Of a stretch of DNA of 64,000 bases, positions 47,601 through 57,028 are shown piece by piece; position 1 is the first letter of the stretch, and every line of letters starts with the position of its first letter. Source of the DNA: Limnomonas spitsbergensis (lineage: Eukaryota; Chlorophyta; Chlorophyceae; Chlamydomonadales); NCBI GenBank assembly GCA_037349105.1, contig JAYJMM010000112.1, forward strand, positions 4,796,501-4,860,500, in the 5' to 3' direction. Position numbers and translations under genes: made by a program. The notes beneath the pieces were generated by a model. It was not told the origin of the DNA and searched no databases. It saw nothing but the letters and a program-made list of their open reading frames with translations.

Positions 47601-50600
47601 CGGTGGAAGCATTTGCTCACAGAGTACTGACAACGGCAGAGTTGCTGCAGATCTCAAGGGATGCAGTAGATCACTTCGGCAGAAGCCACTCGGTCTCGCG
47701 CATGTTCCATGACGGACTCCCAGCGGTTGCTAGAGCCAAGCTGAGCAAGTTCGTTATGACGGTGCCAGGGTATCTCAGCATGAGCGATGAAGACCAAATC
47801 GCAGTACTCACGCAGCAGGTGGTGCTGTGGGAGAGGTTTGCCCTGGAAATGGGTGACCTGGGAGGTACCGGCTTCAGGCAGATAACCAACAGCGGGCCTG
47901 GCCAGGGAGAGGCACAGCCCAACAGGGGCAGGAGAGAGAGAGCAGGACAGTGGGAGATGCGAACACGCCTTGATGGAATTGTGCACCCCACAGGCTCAGC
48001 AGCAGTACCACAGGCGCGGATGGATGGTAAACCCAGAGGAGTTACCTGGGTGGACCAAGCAGGGGCGGCAAATTACAACGCTGAGGGTGGCTCAAGCGCA
48101 GCCAAGGCATGCTACCAGTGCGGTAGTACGTCGCACCTAGCCAGGGATTGCAGGGCGCCCAGGGCCAGGGATGAGCGCAGACCTATGCCCCTGGTTACAG
48201 ACATCACACCTGGACCGGCCAGACAGCCGCAACAGCAGTATCCGCAGCAACAGCAGTATCCGCAGCAACAGCAGTATCCCCTGCCGCCAAGGCCGCAGCA
48301 GGGACAGGCGGCAGGCAGGCCGTATGACAGGAATCAGAACAACAGACAGTATCCTAGGCCTGGGCCTGGCCAGGGAGGTCAGGCGCAGCAGGCAGCCCAC
48401 GTGTCGCATCTCAGCAATGCAACGGGGCAGGCTGAGCCAGAGGGATGGCACCAGACCATGGCAGAGATGCTCAGCGAGTCCGTAGCACTCATGACGCAGG
48501 TTGGGCTGGTACCCAAGCCTGCAGGTTTCAAGCAGGCAGTTCATAACGCCCGTCCTAAGTCGTTTTTGCCAGAACCTTTGCAGGAGGAGGAACCAGTACC
48601 AGGATTCACGGTACAACCCTCCAGGAAGGGAGCAAAGAGGCTGGTATTGAGTAAACTAGCTGACGATATGTCTGACATCCGCCTACAGGTGTTCAAGTTG
48701 AACGAGCGGCTCTCAGCGCTGTCGTTCACCACGATGCCCATGGGAGGAGACAACACCGGCCACAGGGGTGAGACTAGTAACACCAGGCCAGAGGGTAGAA
48801 CGGTGACGGCTGCACCCAAGCTGCAGTATTTCAAAAATGACAGAAGCAACCTGGAGCAGTGTGTGGGACTTATGGTCAATGGGAAGGTCCTGGTGGCTCA
48901 GAAAGCACTCATGGACTCCGCATGCACGTGCCATGTCATCACTGTCAATATTGCAGAGCAATTAGTTGCCATGGGGGCGGAGCTGGTGCGTACAGACGAG
49001 AAGATTCGTACCACAGACAATGCAGGGGCAGATCTGTATGGAGTACTGTTCATTTATGTGGTGTATGGATACGGAGGGCCCAATGCCATTATGGAGCCCA
49101 CGGTGGTCAGGGTCGTTAAGACACCACCGGATGCATATGAGCACTTGGTAGGGAACCCAGAGTTCCTCAAGTATAACGGGGTCTTAGAGGCAGCAGGAAG
49201 GCTGACCTTACGGCCCAGAGAGGGCCCACAGAGAGTGCAAGGGGTCAAGGACCTTACGCTGCCACTACTGCGGGCATCTCCAGCAGGGGGGTACCAGGCA
49301 GCAGCAGTGGCATGGGCAGGAATTCAGTGTGGATTCGCAGAAAGAGAGGGGTGGCCAGCTGCAACAGTTGAAACAGAGCACGAACCGCTCTTACAGCATT
49401 CCATGGCCACACGCGCAGGTACCGCTATGAGGGCCGAACAGGGCGCAGGACCCAGCAGCGAGCCAAACCCCAGGCTACAAAGGCGCAGGCCGGTGCCAGT
49501 CGAAGCAGCAGTGGAAGAGACCGCCACACCAACCGCAGAGGAAATGGCAAGAGCGCGCAGAGCCGCGGAACTCTCTGACGTTGAGAAGAGGGCGGTCAGG
49601 GACTTCATGCCAGCATGCCCCGCCTACCCGTGCGCCTTGTGCGGAAAACCAGACAAGCACGCGGTGGAGGAGTGTGAGAGGAGGATTCAGGACTTTTCGC
49701 GGACACCCGAAACAGCGCCTGCGGTGCAGGCAGGGCCGCCTGCAGCGCAGAGGAGGGGATACGGCACAGCTGCAGCCGATAGAGCTGCACAGGCAACTTC
49801 AACGCGCAGCAGGGGAGAGCAGCAGCAGCAACAGCAGCAGCTGCAAAAGCAACCGCAGGTGGCAGGGCCTAGAGTGCAGCAGGCCAGCGACGGCAAGGGT
49901 AGGCAGGCGCAACAGCAGCAGGGGCAAGGAAAGCCAGGGGCAGCAAGGGCCCCCGCGCAATCAGCCAGCAACAGCGAAGATGAGGCGCAGGAAGCAGAGG
50001 AGGAGGAAGATTGCAGCGTAGAGAAGGTTCCAGAGCCAGGGACCAGCCCACAAGACAGGCAAATCAACAGGCTGGCAGGGCAAGTCAACGGGCTGAAAAA
50101 GGCTCTAAGATGGAGAGAGCGGCAAATGTGGAAGCAGTCAGCGGAATTTGTGGATTACCTGAAAGGCCAGCTGGCCGGGTGGAAGGTCATCACGGATGGT
50201 CAGCAGGTCATGACAACGGTCCAGCGAGAGTACATCCTGCGGGCAGATGAGCTGAAAGGGCTGCAGGAGGCCCTGGGACTACAGCACTTGGGGGGCCCGC
50301 CAAACCACGGGCAGCCGCTTCCATTCGAAACAGACCCAGAGTTGGCGGGGTGCGTCAGGGCAATGTTGGCGACTCCGTCCCCGCTACGAGACGTGGACAG
50401 CGAGCATTCCGGCATGGAGGAGCCGAAGAAGCGCAGTCCTTCTAGCAGCGACGAGAGCGGCTCAGGGGACAGAAGGCTACGACGGCGCAGCAGAAGCGCG
50501 CAAAGGGCCATCAGTGAGGAGCGCCAAAGGGCGGTGCCAACGCCGGCAGCCAGGACCCAGCGGCAGGGCGCAGGGAGGCGCAGCAACAGCGAGGAAAGGA

Positions 50601-53600
50601 GCAGGGACCGCAGACAGCGGTCACCATGCAGGGACCAGCCCAGGGGCAGATCCAGGGAACGGCACCATGCTGAGGTTGCCAGGCCTTACAGGCAGGGGCA
50701 GGAGCACCAGAGAGGCCCAGGCCCCGGGCCGACAAACAGAACCCTGGCAGAGGGCAGCGGGGCGGCAGAGCCTAGGCGTCACCTGGGACCGCGCCATGGT
50801 GGATTGTGCTTCAAGTGCAATCAGCCGGGGCACTTTGCCAACGAGTGCACCAACCCGGAGCAGGCCGGGCTGACAGGCGACAGGCCAGGGGCACCTGCAG
50901 GCCCAGCGCGGGGCTATGGAACCTGGGGCCCAGGCAGGGGCCAGGGGATGCCCATGGAGAGCAGGCGCAGGACCTTCGATACTGCCATGGGAACTCCCAG
51001 TGCAAGGGACTTCCAGCAGGGGGCAGCAGGCCCCAGCGCGTGGCCAGAACCGCCAGCGCGACAGGAACCACCGGAGGGCGAGCAACCAAGGTGGGAGGGG
51101 ACAGGAGGCCACACGTGCTTCATGACAGGCCACATGGAAGTTAGCCAGGACAGAGATGCCTACCAGGCTGAGGTCAGTCAGGCAGGACCAGTTCAGGTGG
51201 CCCCTCAGAGGGTGCCAGAAGGGCAGGTAGCCAGTCAGGTAAGCCACTGGGTGATGGCTGTAGAGGCGTTAGCCATGAACCATTATGGGACTATGCCTGC
51301 AGGGTCGGCCAGATCCGTAGCACATGCGTTGGAGTTCTTGAAGGATCTCCAGAGGAGGGGGTGCCCAGCTCCGTGTGTAGGATGGCCAAATCTGATGCAG
51401 AGGTTCCTAGACAGGGAATGGGACAAGTATGATGAGCAGTGGGATGAGTTTGAGAGACGCGAGCGGGAGGCAGTACCCCAGCACGACGTAGACGGGTGGG
51501 ATACCGATTCAGGATCCAACCTTTCAGCAGGCAGATATGAGCCTCAGGAACCCTCGCCCTTGCATGAAAGAGAGTTTGGCGTGTTATGTCCAGGTACCCC
51601 GGAGGGCAATCAAGACACAGGCAGAGGGGTAGCGGGAGCAGCCGCCGAGACAGAGGAGCCACACAGAGCGGGGTCGCGACTCCCAGCGGCCAGAGGGACC
51701 GCAGCAGGGAGCCAGCTGGACGCTCGGGCGGGGCCCGTTAGGACCCATAAAGGCACCAGCTCTCGGTGCAATGCTTGGGGAGGAATCGACGAGGACGGAG
51801 AGACACAGCACGGCAGCGAGAGGGAAGGGAGGTCTGACGCAAGGGGCGAGGACAGGCAGCTTGACCAGTCCTTCAGCAGAGACAGGTCCTACAGCAGAGA
51901 ACGCATCTACATACAGCCGTTCCCGCAGTCGCTGCCAGCAGGCGAGCCCTTTGTGCAGTACTTCCGCCTGGGGGAAGAGATGCCAGAGGCGTCCACCTCC
52001 GGGGCCATGCTGACTATGCCAGGGGAGTGCAGGGACGGGCCATGTCGGTTGCAGAACCATAGGCTCCTGGACGGCGGAGAGCAGACATGTGTTGACAGGG
52101 CAGCAGCCATGCAGGCAGTTGCCAGGATGATTTTCCCGTGGGACGCAGTGACAGCTGTCATGCTGGGCGCTGCGCTCAAAGGATACATCCTGCCCAGCAC
52201 AAATATAGCAGATTACATGCAGAGGGGATGGTCGCGGCACCCCATCTATGCATACTGCGTTAGCGAGATGGTGAGTCTCGCCATTGCAGCAGGCATCACA
52301 GCGGTGGATGCAGCATGCTGGGCGCACCCGGACATGCCAGACATTGCGCCAGCCGAGGGGATGTGGCAGGGCGCGCAGCCAGGATTCATGCGCACACCGT
52401 GGGCGATGGATTGTGTCCGTGAGCTGATGGGGCACCCAGCCCTCAGAGACCGCGCATTTTATGTGCCAGTCCAAGCCATGGGCGAGTTCGAGAGATTTGT
52501 GGAAACAACAGAGCAGGCCCCAGTGAGGGCAGGGCTGTGTCACCCAGGCAGGCCAGGGCGGTGTGAGGCGACCATAGAGGCGTCCATCGTCATCCCCAGG
52601 ACGGTCGCAGGACAAGCAGTGCCGTGGGGGCCAGCGCCAGGGGACGCCAGGGCAGCCATTCCAGTCCAGCAGCTAGTAACTTACTACTATGAGGAGATGG
52701 CTGATGAGGAGTTGCCCGTTTCATCGGCATGGATCCACATGCACGCGACTCACGATGATATGCCCGTCTACCTGTTTGCAAGGCACCAGCAGGACGTGGC
52801 AGTCACTAAGTGCGCGTCAGTAGACGAGGCGGAGTTCCATGCCTATACCTACGCTAGGGGAGCAGACCCGGCAGTGTGGACGCTCATGCTAATGGCGCTG
52901 CAGAGGGTCCTGCTCCCAGGACAGCGATCAGCGGCCATGCGGCATGTGTGGGGCGTAGAGGATCAGTGGGCGCCTACAGAGGTAACAGCCTGTCCAACAT
53001 GGCCTTACGGGCCCCAGCAGTCGCCAGCATCAGGAGCCATGTGGGAAGGAGAGGAAGAGCTGGCGAGCTCGCCGTTCGCAGTAGAACGCCTGGCAGCATA
53101 TGTGCACCAGTGGGTGCGTCAGGAGCGGAGGGCGTGGCACGACAACAGGGCCAGCAGCGTGCTGCCCTATTGGCAGGCTGACGGCATAACGACGCAGTTG
53201 TGGAGACAAGCGCACCCAGCAGGGGTGCGCACGCTGCACCCTCTGTTCAGAGGAGCAGGGGAAGTAGGCATCGAGGAGGAGTTGGAGGACTTGAGGAACC
53301 AGCCGAGTAGGGGACATGGGCCGGTGGGCAGGCGAGGCGCCGATGCAGAGGAGCCAACGGCAGCCACCGACGGCCCTGTCCAGGATGAGGAGCCGGAATG
53401 GACCCAGGTGGCATTTGTAACATTTGGGGCGGCAGCAGCCTCATGGGAGCTGCTGGAGTATGTGGACGACTTGGGGGTATCAGCACTGGAGGCTGAGCCT
53501 AGGGGACGGGCAGAGCCCCAGGCGCCCCTGGACAGTGTCAGCACACCGCCCACGGAGGACTCAGACAGCAGGATCCCAGAGCTCAGCGACAACGTTTCAG

Positions 53601-56600
53601 AGGGCCCACCACCACTGGTTGAGATCACCGAGTCAGATGAGGAGTGGCACGAGGCAGGAGCCAGGCCCTCGGACCAGGATAGCGTCACCAGAGCAGAGGC
53701 TCGGGATGCAGAGGGCAACTACGTGCCAGCAGACAGCGGCCCAGGACCAGGAAGTCCAAGGTACGGCATGGTGGGAGAGCTGCCACAGCTGAGGCGCGCG
53801 TGGATGCGCGGCATCTTTCAGGAGCAGGCAGCAATGAAAGAGCGCAGAAGCAGGAGGGCCGCTATAGAGCTTGGTAACGGAATCACGCTGGAGGAAGAGG
53901 CAAACCAGGTCACAGCGGGGATCAGCCTTCAGCATGCAGCAGACCAGCGCGCTCACAGGCCCGAGGAGGCAGCAGCAGACAAGAAGAGCAACGGGCGCCC
54001 AGGATACCCCCAGATCCGCCAGCCAGCACAGACAGCGGCACAGGGGCCTTGGGGTGACCCAGCAGAGTACAGCACGGGACGCTGGGTTGCAGTGCTCAGG
54101 AACTTTGTAGATCAGCTGGACGTGCTACGAAGGCAGGAAATGGGGCAGCAAGAGGCGGGCCAGGAGGCTAGCCTGCTGTTTCGACTTAAAATGCTACCAC
54201 AGCCCGATCCGGACCCCAGGATGGGAGGTTACAGCAGGGCGGTCAGGGAACTACGAGAGGAGCTAACGGAGAGAGTATCAGCCCTCTACACGGGGAGGGC
54301 AGAAAGAGCGGACACCCAACAGCCGTCGGACAGCCGCAGCAGACAAGCCCAAACCGGCAGGGGCGAGGACCTCGCCAGCAGGGTTGCCGGCGCGCAGGAC
54401 ACCATACGACGGGGCTGTGGGCAGGATGAGCCCGCGGGTGCAGGCAGCAGTAAGGCTGTGCAGCGCGCCAACCACAGGCAGGAGAGAATGGCACAGTGCA
54501 GCACAAGACAGATCCCAGGAGCAGGGCCAGAAAGGGCCAGTGCAATTTGGGCTGACACTGCCGAGTTGCAAGGAAAGAATTCTAAGAAGGCCAGGAGACG
54601 CGCAGGAAAGGCGCAGAGGGCGGCCGCGGACAGGAACCGAGGCAGCAGACCAGGATTGGACTGCCCAGCCCTGCCACTCAGGGTCAGCCAGGTAGACCTG
54701 GAGATCACGTGGGCCAGAGGACAGCAGCCGCCAGCGCAGATTGCAGAGCCAGGCGTTCAGCCCGCAGAACAGTTACCGCAGCAACCCATGAGGAAGACGA
54801 CAGCGTGCAGAGGACTCCTCACCTGTACAGCAATTAAAGGGATCCTTACGGGGGCGCTCCAGCTGATACTGGTGTGGCTTCTGCTGTCGGTGTGTGTGCC
54901 GGGGGCGCGAGCTACCGGGCAGGGAGTGCGAGGAGGAGGATTTACAGCAGGCCAAGGTGCTTTTGTTTCTGGAAGGGAGGCAGCAGCAAAGCTGTCGTCT
55001 GGATGGTTGCGCCCACCGGCTGTCAGCTCCATGAGGGACACCGGCGGGAGGGGCGCATGCAGCCAGCAGGAGAGATGGCACAACGGCAACACCACTGGCG
55101 AGGAAGAGCTGCCCGCGGTGGACGACCCGCAGGCGGCTGTGGTGATCGACATGTTTCAGCCGGGGGGAGTAGTGGAGCCACCTGCAGAGTACGTCAAGAC
55201 CAAGGAGGGATGGCTGCTGGGCAAGCACCCCGACTTCACTGCGGAGCAGCAGGAGAGCCTGGAGCAGAGCCTCAGGGATCGCCAAGGAGCATTCGCTTAC
55301 TCCATGGAGGATCTACCAGGCTACTGCGGCACGCAGGGTGAGTTTACACTGGCTTTAGAAGACGAGGTCAGTTCGTGCTTTCAGAAGTCCAGGGATATGC
55401 CACCGCCTAAAGCAGCAATTTTTAAGGAAAAGTGTCAGCCGATGATTGAGGCAGGCATCATAGTCAAGGTGCCCCAGGGGGGGCCTATCAAGTTTGCGGC
55501 CAACTCAGTAGTAGCAGCCAAAAAGAGTGCTGAAACTGGGGAGTGGACAGACCATCGAATAGCGCACGATATGCGCAGGTTAAACCTGCGTACAGCCAAG
55601 CAGGAATTTGCCATCCCCAGGATGGAGACTATTTTTCAGAACCTGGGCACTGCCAAGATATTCAGCAAGGTTGATCTCCGGTCGGGGTTCATGCAGATCC
55701 CTATAAAGGTCGAGGACCAGCCTAAGACAGCTTTCTGGATGGGACCTGAGCTGTGGATGTACACAAAGCTCAATTTCGGTCTGCGCAACGGGCCTCCTTT
55801 CTTTCAGCGTATGATGGAAGAAGAGATTGCCAGGGCAGGCCTGAGTGCGTTCTGCGTAGCATTCATTGACGATTTGCTAGTGTACAGTGACACACCGGCA
55901 GAACACATCAGGCATGTGGAGCTGATGTTGGACATGCTCCACAGTGTAGGATTAAGGGCGCACCCCGACAAGTCCCTGTTTGGGTGTGCAACAGTAGAGT
56001 ACCTGGGTCACAATGTGTCGGCCCAGGGGCTCACGCCGCACGCTGCTAAGATAGCAGCATTTATGGCGCTGCCAGAGCCCGCATCGGTGAAAAACATTCA
56101 GGAGGTCATGGGATTCTTGAATTTCTACCGGTGCTACGTCCCGGACTTCTCGAAAAAGGCAGCATGCATTAACGCATTGCTGGTCCAGGGGGTCCCGTTT
56201 GTGTGGGGGCCAGAGCAGTCGCAGGCGTTCCAGTTGATTAAGACAGAGATGTGCGAGGGCGGGAGAGTCCTGCGCAGACCAGATTACAGTGGGACAGGAC
56301 CAGACGGCAAGGGGCCGCCAAGGCCGTTCTTGTTGTACACAGATTTCTCTAAGCAAGGCATAGGCGCAGTGCTAGGGCAGTGTGATGACAGCGGGCGGGA
56401 GTATATGGTGGCATGCACATCCAGATCCCTGAACAAGAGCGAGAGGAACTATTCCTCGTTCCAGGGGGAGATGCTGGCCGCAGTGTATGCAGCACGCACA
56501 TACCGCCACATGCTGTTTGGGTGCAAGGTGCATCTCATCACTGACCATGAGCCACTCACTTACCTCATGGACAACCAGACGTTGGTAGGCCAGCACGCTA

Positions 56601-57028
56601 GGTGGGCTCTCATGCTTCAAGAGCTAGACATTACCATTGTCCACCGCTCAGGAGCATGCCACCAGAATGCAGACATCCCGTCCAGATCCCCCCTCCCATC
56701 CTCAGCTGACCGCACAGGGGCCAGGCTTGATACAGTCGCGCCCGAGCCAGCAGCCAGGGAGGAGGCAAGTGGGAAGCAAGTAGCTTTGCTCACAGGGTTG
56801 GGCAGAGTGAACCAGTGGCATGCAGACCAACGGGAACTTTGGTGCTGGAAGGGGCAACGGGAACTTTGGTGCTGGAAGGGGCAGATGGCCTCACAGTTAC
56901 AGAGAATGCAGTCAATTGTTCTCCATGCCACTTGCCCAACCTCAGGGGAGTGGTTGATTTCAGTGGAACCAGACCCAATAACAGCCTGTCATGCGAGGTG
57001 TGCCAGCTGCCCGATCGCGGAGAGGTGA
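44684..57028 (+). CDS. Giant gag-protease-RT-RNase H polyprotein (4,114 codons)
   Basis: I start at the ATG at 44684 (context AAAATGC); the frame is open from a GTG at 44645. Numbering from the ATG: ~1-860 is low-complexity, rich in Arg/Gln/Glu. ~860-1060 is helical and resembles a retrotransposon capsid region. CCHC knuckle CYQCGSTSHLARDC at 1143. Retropepsin-like MDSACTCHVI at 1411, with DSA for the usual D(S/T)G. A second knuckle-like motif is at 1650 and a third, CFKCNQPGHFANEC, at 2042, with RS-rich and poly-Q tracts between. ~2480-2870 is an unrecognised globular-looking stretch. Hydrophobic segment 3387-3407 ends PGARA like a signal-peptide site. RT spans ~3553-3780 with KVDLRSGF (D3664) and FIDD (3727-3730). 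RNase H has D3887, E3929 and D3954. It is intact, so possibly recently active. Ty3/gypsy RT is secure; the middle is unassigned. Confidence 0.88.
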   Translation: MPVEMTGIDLNPDRHQHPDVQRRSGRLRGLEPGIDLKNASAEIVAEALLIAEKLSEPVEPPAEDCRVREPDRVPPRGAGAQADGAVLVTRKGIGRGGPLPAGSDSCLNFEQGQTQAGTPELILDQATEASQSCDTRQSSAPEAEPQQSLPRVASVTQQVEKDTSQSGLRAEVAAASDKFAGWHKTCEVKPRIKTEGDGARIVPAEVKHEEDEPQPEAGRQSSQAGKDREKPAEPVGKPWADLSEEEQPDPVQEKQGQQTTAELRPVQQLQPRKALVRRGAGSTVFGTPLSSFPPSVNRPAQTSKEGSGSQRQREPERSETGGVACGNEEVEGPIGWAGIVQWATDLWKQVCSRTFLHFQDQVTAIEEFKAHHLRGWATKAMLGIPHTGLDRALLLAALGQVSKGRTGHEAARAVKAFADEWCKEVTGDQEEPGSEPEDEEDQMWEGFETGVQRPEGIREVQRWQQQAGAAPTPTLRSAAFEVSSEPSLRGRPRGREAPRASSPAASERAELTSQSLARMAEQSTATRRASRQESYELLRIVEDKENAYQETQVDYIKEFLRNRQPGAARGARRNEPAGSAQSSGPKIQEAKEETQSDSYARNYTGGTQPGRQSREPPRGQAYSREQPHQHSQEQPRGQAEGREQPSQQSQEQLRGPAERSRGVRQEWQDQELPRGQAEPGRAQPWRPGSDSRPSRSEPERPPTEGSRGSAGRAGRQPSRDAHDHDEDYNRHDRYHSGRSPSRGGSGGPRSRSGSVDSGPGGADRRRPGARQESSDQEMKRLDREQARVNLQLQQQMVLQLAGVAKVAKIPAIQGNVPVLDMSHPGAVAARKYCQACGYWGSHNRLAMSDDQPALAVVAGEIAGSCQSPSAMTLLIKSLVKLWDSKPASMRPLMAAIRAAPHAGNRIAREVERIGQQWIAPAEQQGCEASLLTLWIRVVQEEVGKPTSEERTAITNLRLGVKTTLDPDVKPEETVEAFAHRVLTTAELLQISRDAVDHFGRSHSVSRMFHDGLPAVARAKLSKFVMTVPGYLSMSDEDQIAVLTQQVVLWERFALEMGDLGGTGFRQITNSGPGQGEAQPNRGRRERAGQWEMRTRLDGIVHPTGSAAVPQARMDGKPRGVTWVDQAGAANYNAEGGSSAAKACYQCGSTSHLARDCRAPRARDERRPMPLVTDITPGPARQPQQQYPQQQQYPQQQQYPLPPRPQQGQAAGRPYDRNQNNRQYPRPGPGQGGQAQQAAHVSHLSNATGQAEPEGWHQTMAEMLSESVALMTQVGLVPKPAGFKQAVHNARPKSFLPEPLQEEEPVPGFTVQPSRKGAKRLVLSKLADDMSDIRLQVFKLNERLSALSFTTMPMGGDNTGHRGETSNTRPEGRTVTAAPKLQYFKNDRSNLEQCVGLMVNGKVLVAQKALMDSACTCHVITVNIAEQLVAMGAELVRTDEKIRTTDNAGADLYGVLFIYVVYGYGGPNAIMEPTVVRVVKTPPDAYEHLVGNPEFLKYNGVLEAAGRLTLRPREGPQRVQGVKDLTLPLLRASPAGGYQAAAVAWAGIQCGFAEREGWPAATVETEHEPLLQHSMATRAGTAMRAEQGAGPSSEPNPRLQRRRPVPVEAAVEETATPTAEEMARARRAAELSDVEKRAVRDFMPACPAYPCALCGKPDKHAVEECERRIQDFSRTPETAPAVQAGPPAAQRRGYGTAAADRAAQATSTRSRGEQQQQQQQLQKQPQVAGPRVQQASDGKGRQAQQQQGQGKPGAARAPAQSASNSEDEAQEAEEEEDCSVEKVPEPGTSPQDRQINRLAGQVNGLKKALRWRERQMWKQSAEFVDYLKGQLAGWKVITDGQQVMTTVQREYILRADELKGLQEALGLQHLGGPPNHGQPLPFETDPELAGCVRAMLATPSPLRDVDSEHSGMEEPKKRSPSSSDESGSGDRRLRRRSRSAQRAISEERQRAVPTPAARTQRQGAGRRSNSEERSRDRRQRSPCRDQPRGRSRERHHAEVARPYRQGQEHQRGPGPGPTNRTLAEGSGAAEPRRHLGPRHGGLCFKCNQPGHFANECTNPEQAGLTGDRPGAPAGPARGYGTWGPGRGQGMPMESRRRTFDTAMGTPSARDFQQGAAGPSAWPEPPARQEPPEGEQPRWEGTGGHTCFMTGHMEVSQDRDAYQAEVSQAGPVQVAPQRVPEGQVASQVSHWVMAVEALAMNHYGTMPAGSARSVAHALEFLKDLQRRGCPAPCVGWPNLMQRFLDREWDKYDEQWDEFERREREAVPQHDVDGWDTDSGSNLSAGRYEPQEPSPLHEREFGVLCPGTPEGNQDTGRGVAGAAAETEEPHRAGSRLPAARGTAAGSQLDARAGPVRTHKGTSSRCNAWGGIDEDGETQHGSEREGRSDARGEDRQLDQSFSRDRSYSRERIYIQPFPQSLPAGEPFVQYFRLGEEMPEASTSGAMLTMPGECRDGPCRLQNHRLLDGGEQTCVDRAAAMQAVARMIFPWDAVTAVMLGAALKGYILPSTNIADYMQRGWSRHPIYAYCVSEMVSLAIAAGITAVDAACWAHPDMPDIAPAEGMWQGAQPGFMRTPWAMDCVRELMGHPALRDRAFYVPVQAMGEFERFVETTEQAPVRAGLCHPGRPGRCEATIEASIVIPRTVAGQAVPWGPAPGDARAAIPVQQLVTYYYEEMADEELPVSSAWIHMHATHDDMPVYLFARHQQDVAVTKCASVDEAEFHAYTYARGADPAVWTLMLMALQRVLLPGQRSAAMRHVWGVEDQWAPTEVTACPTWPYGPQQSPASGAMWEGEEELASSPFAVERLAAYVHQWVRQERRAWHDNRASSVLPYWQADGITTQLWRQAHPAGVRTLHPLFRGAGEVGIEEELEDLRNQPSRGHGPVGRRGADAEEPTAATDGPVQDEEPEWTQVAFVTFGAAAASWELLEYVDDLGVSALEAEPRGRAEPQAPLDSVSTPPTEDSDSRIPELSDNVSEGPPPLVEITESDEEWHEAGARPSDQDSVTRAEARDAEGNYVPADSGPGPGSPRYGMVGELPQLRRAWMRGIFQEQAAMKERRSRRAAIELGNGITLEEEANQVTAGISLQHAADQRAHRPEEAAADKKSNGRPGYPQIRQPAQTAAQGPWGDPAEYSTGRWVAVLRNFVDQLDVLRRQEMGQQEAGQEASLLFRLKMLPQPDPDPRMGGYSRAVRELREELTERVSALYTGRAERADTQQPSDSRSRQAQTGRGEDLASRVAGAQDTIRRGCGQDEPAGAGSSKAVQRANHRQERMAQCSTRQIPGAGPERASAIWADTAELQGKNSKKARRRAGKAQRAAADRNRGSRPGLDCPALPLRVSQVDLEITWARGQQPPAQIAEPGVQPAEQLPQQPMRKTTACRGLLTCTAIKGILTGALQLILVWLLLSVCVPGARATGQGVRGGGFTAGQGAFVSGREAAAKLSSGWLRPPAVSSMRDTGGRGACSQQERWHNGNTTGEEELPAVDDPQAAVVIDMFQPGGVVEPPAEYVKTKEGWLLGKHPDFTAEQQESLEQSLRDRQGAFAYSMEDLPGYCGTQGEFTLALEDEVSSCFQKSRDMPPPKAAIFKEKCQPMIEAGIIVKVPQGGPIKFAANSVVAAKKSAETGEWTDHRIAHDMRRLNLRTAKQEFAIPRMETIFQNLGTAKIFSKVDLRSGFMQIPIKVEDQPKTAFWMGPELWMYTKLNFGLRNGPPFFQRMMEEEIARAGLSAFCVAFIDDLLVYSDTPAEHIRHVELMLDMLHSVGLRAHPDKSLFGCATVEYLGHNVSAQGLTPHAAKIAAFMALPEPASVKNIQEVMGFLNFYRCYVPDFSKKAACINALLVQGVPFVWGPEQSQAFQLIKTEMCEGGRVLRRPDYSGTGPDGKGPPRPFLLYTDFSKQGIGAVLGQCDDSGREYMVACTSRSLNKSERNYSSFQGEMLAAVYAARTYRHMLFGCKVHLITDHEPLTYLMDNQTLVGQHARWALMLQELDITIVHRSGACHQNADIPSRSPLPSSADRTGARLDTVAPEPAAREEASGKQVALLTGLGRVNQWHADQRELWCWKGQRELWCWKGQMASQLQRMQSIVLHATCPTSGEWLISVEPDPITACHARCASCPIAER

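Noticed and set aside
51584..52615. 343-codon minus-strand open frame inside the giant polyprotein
   Set aside because: It is antisense to an intact retroelement ORF, has no recognisable domain, and its composition mirrors the sense strand. The same applies to the other antisense frames in 44626-57554.
56700..57028. Programmed -1 frameshift site of the X XXY YYZ type
   Set aside because: No heptamer in the correct phase was found in the overlap. Frameshifting by another signal, splicing, or a mutation remain open.
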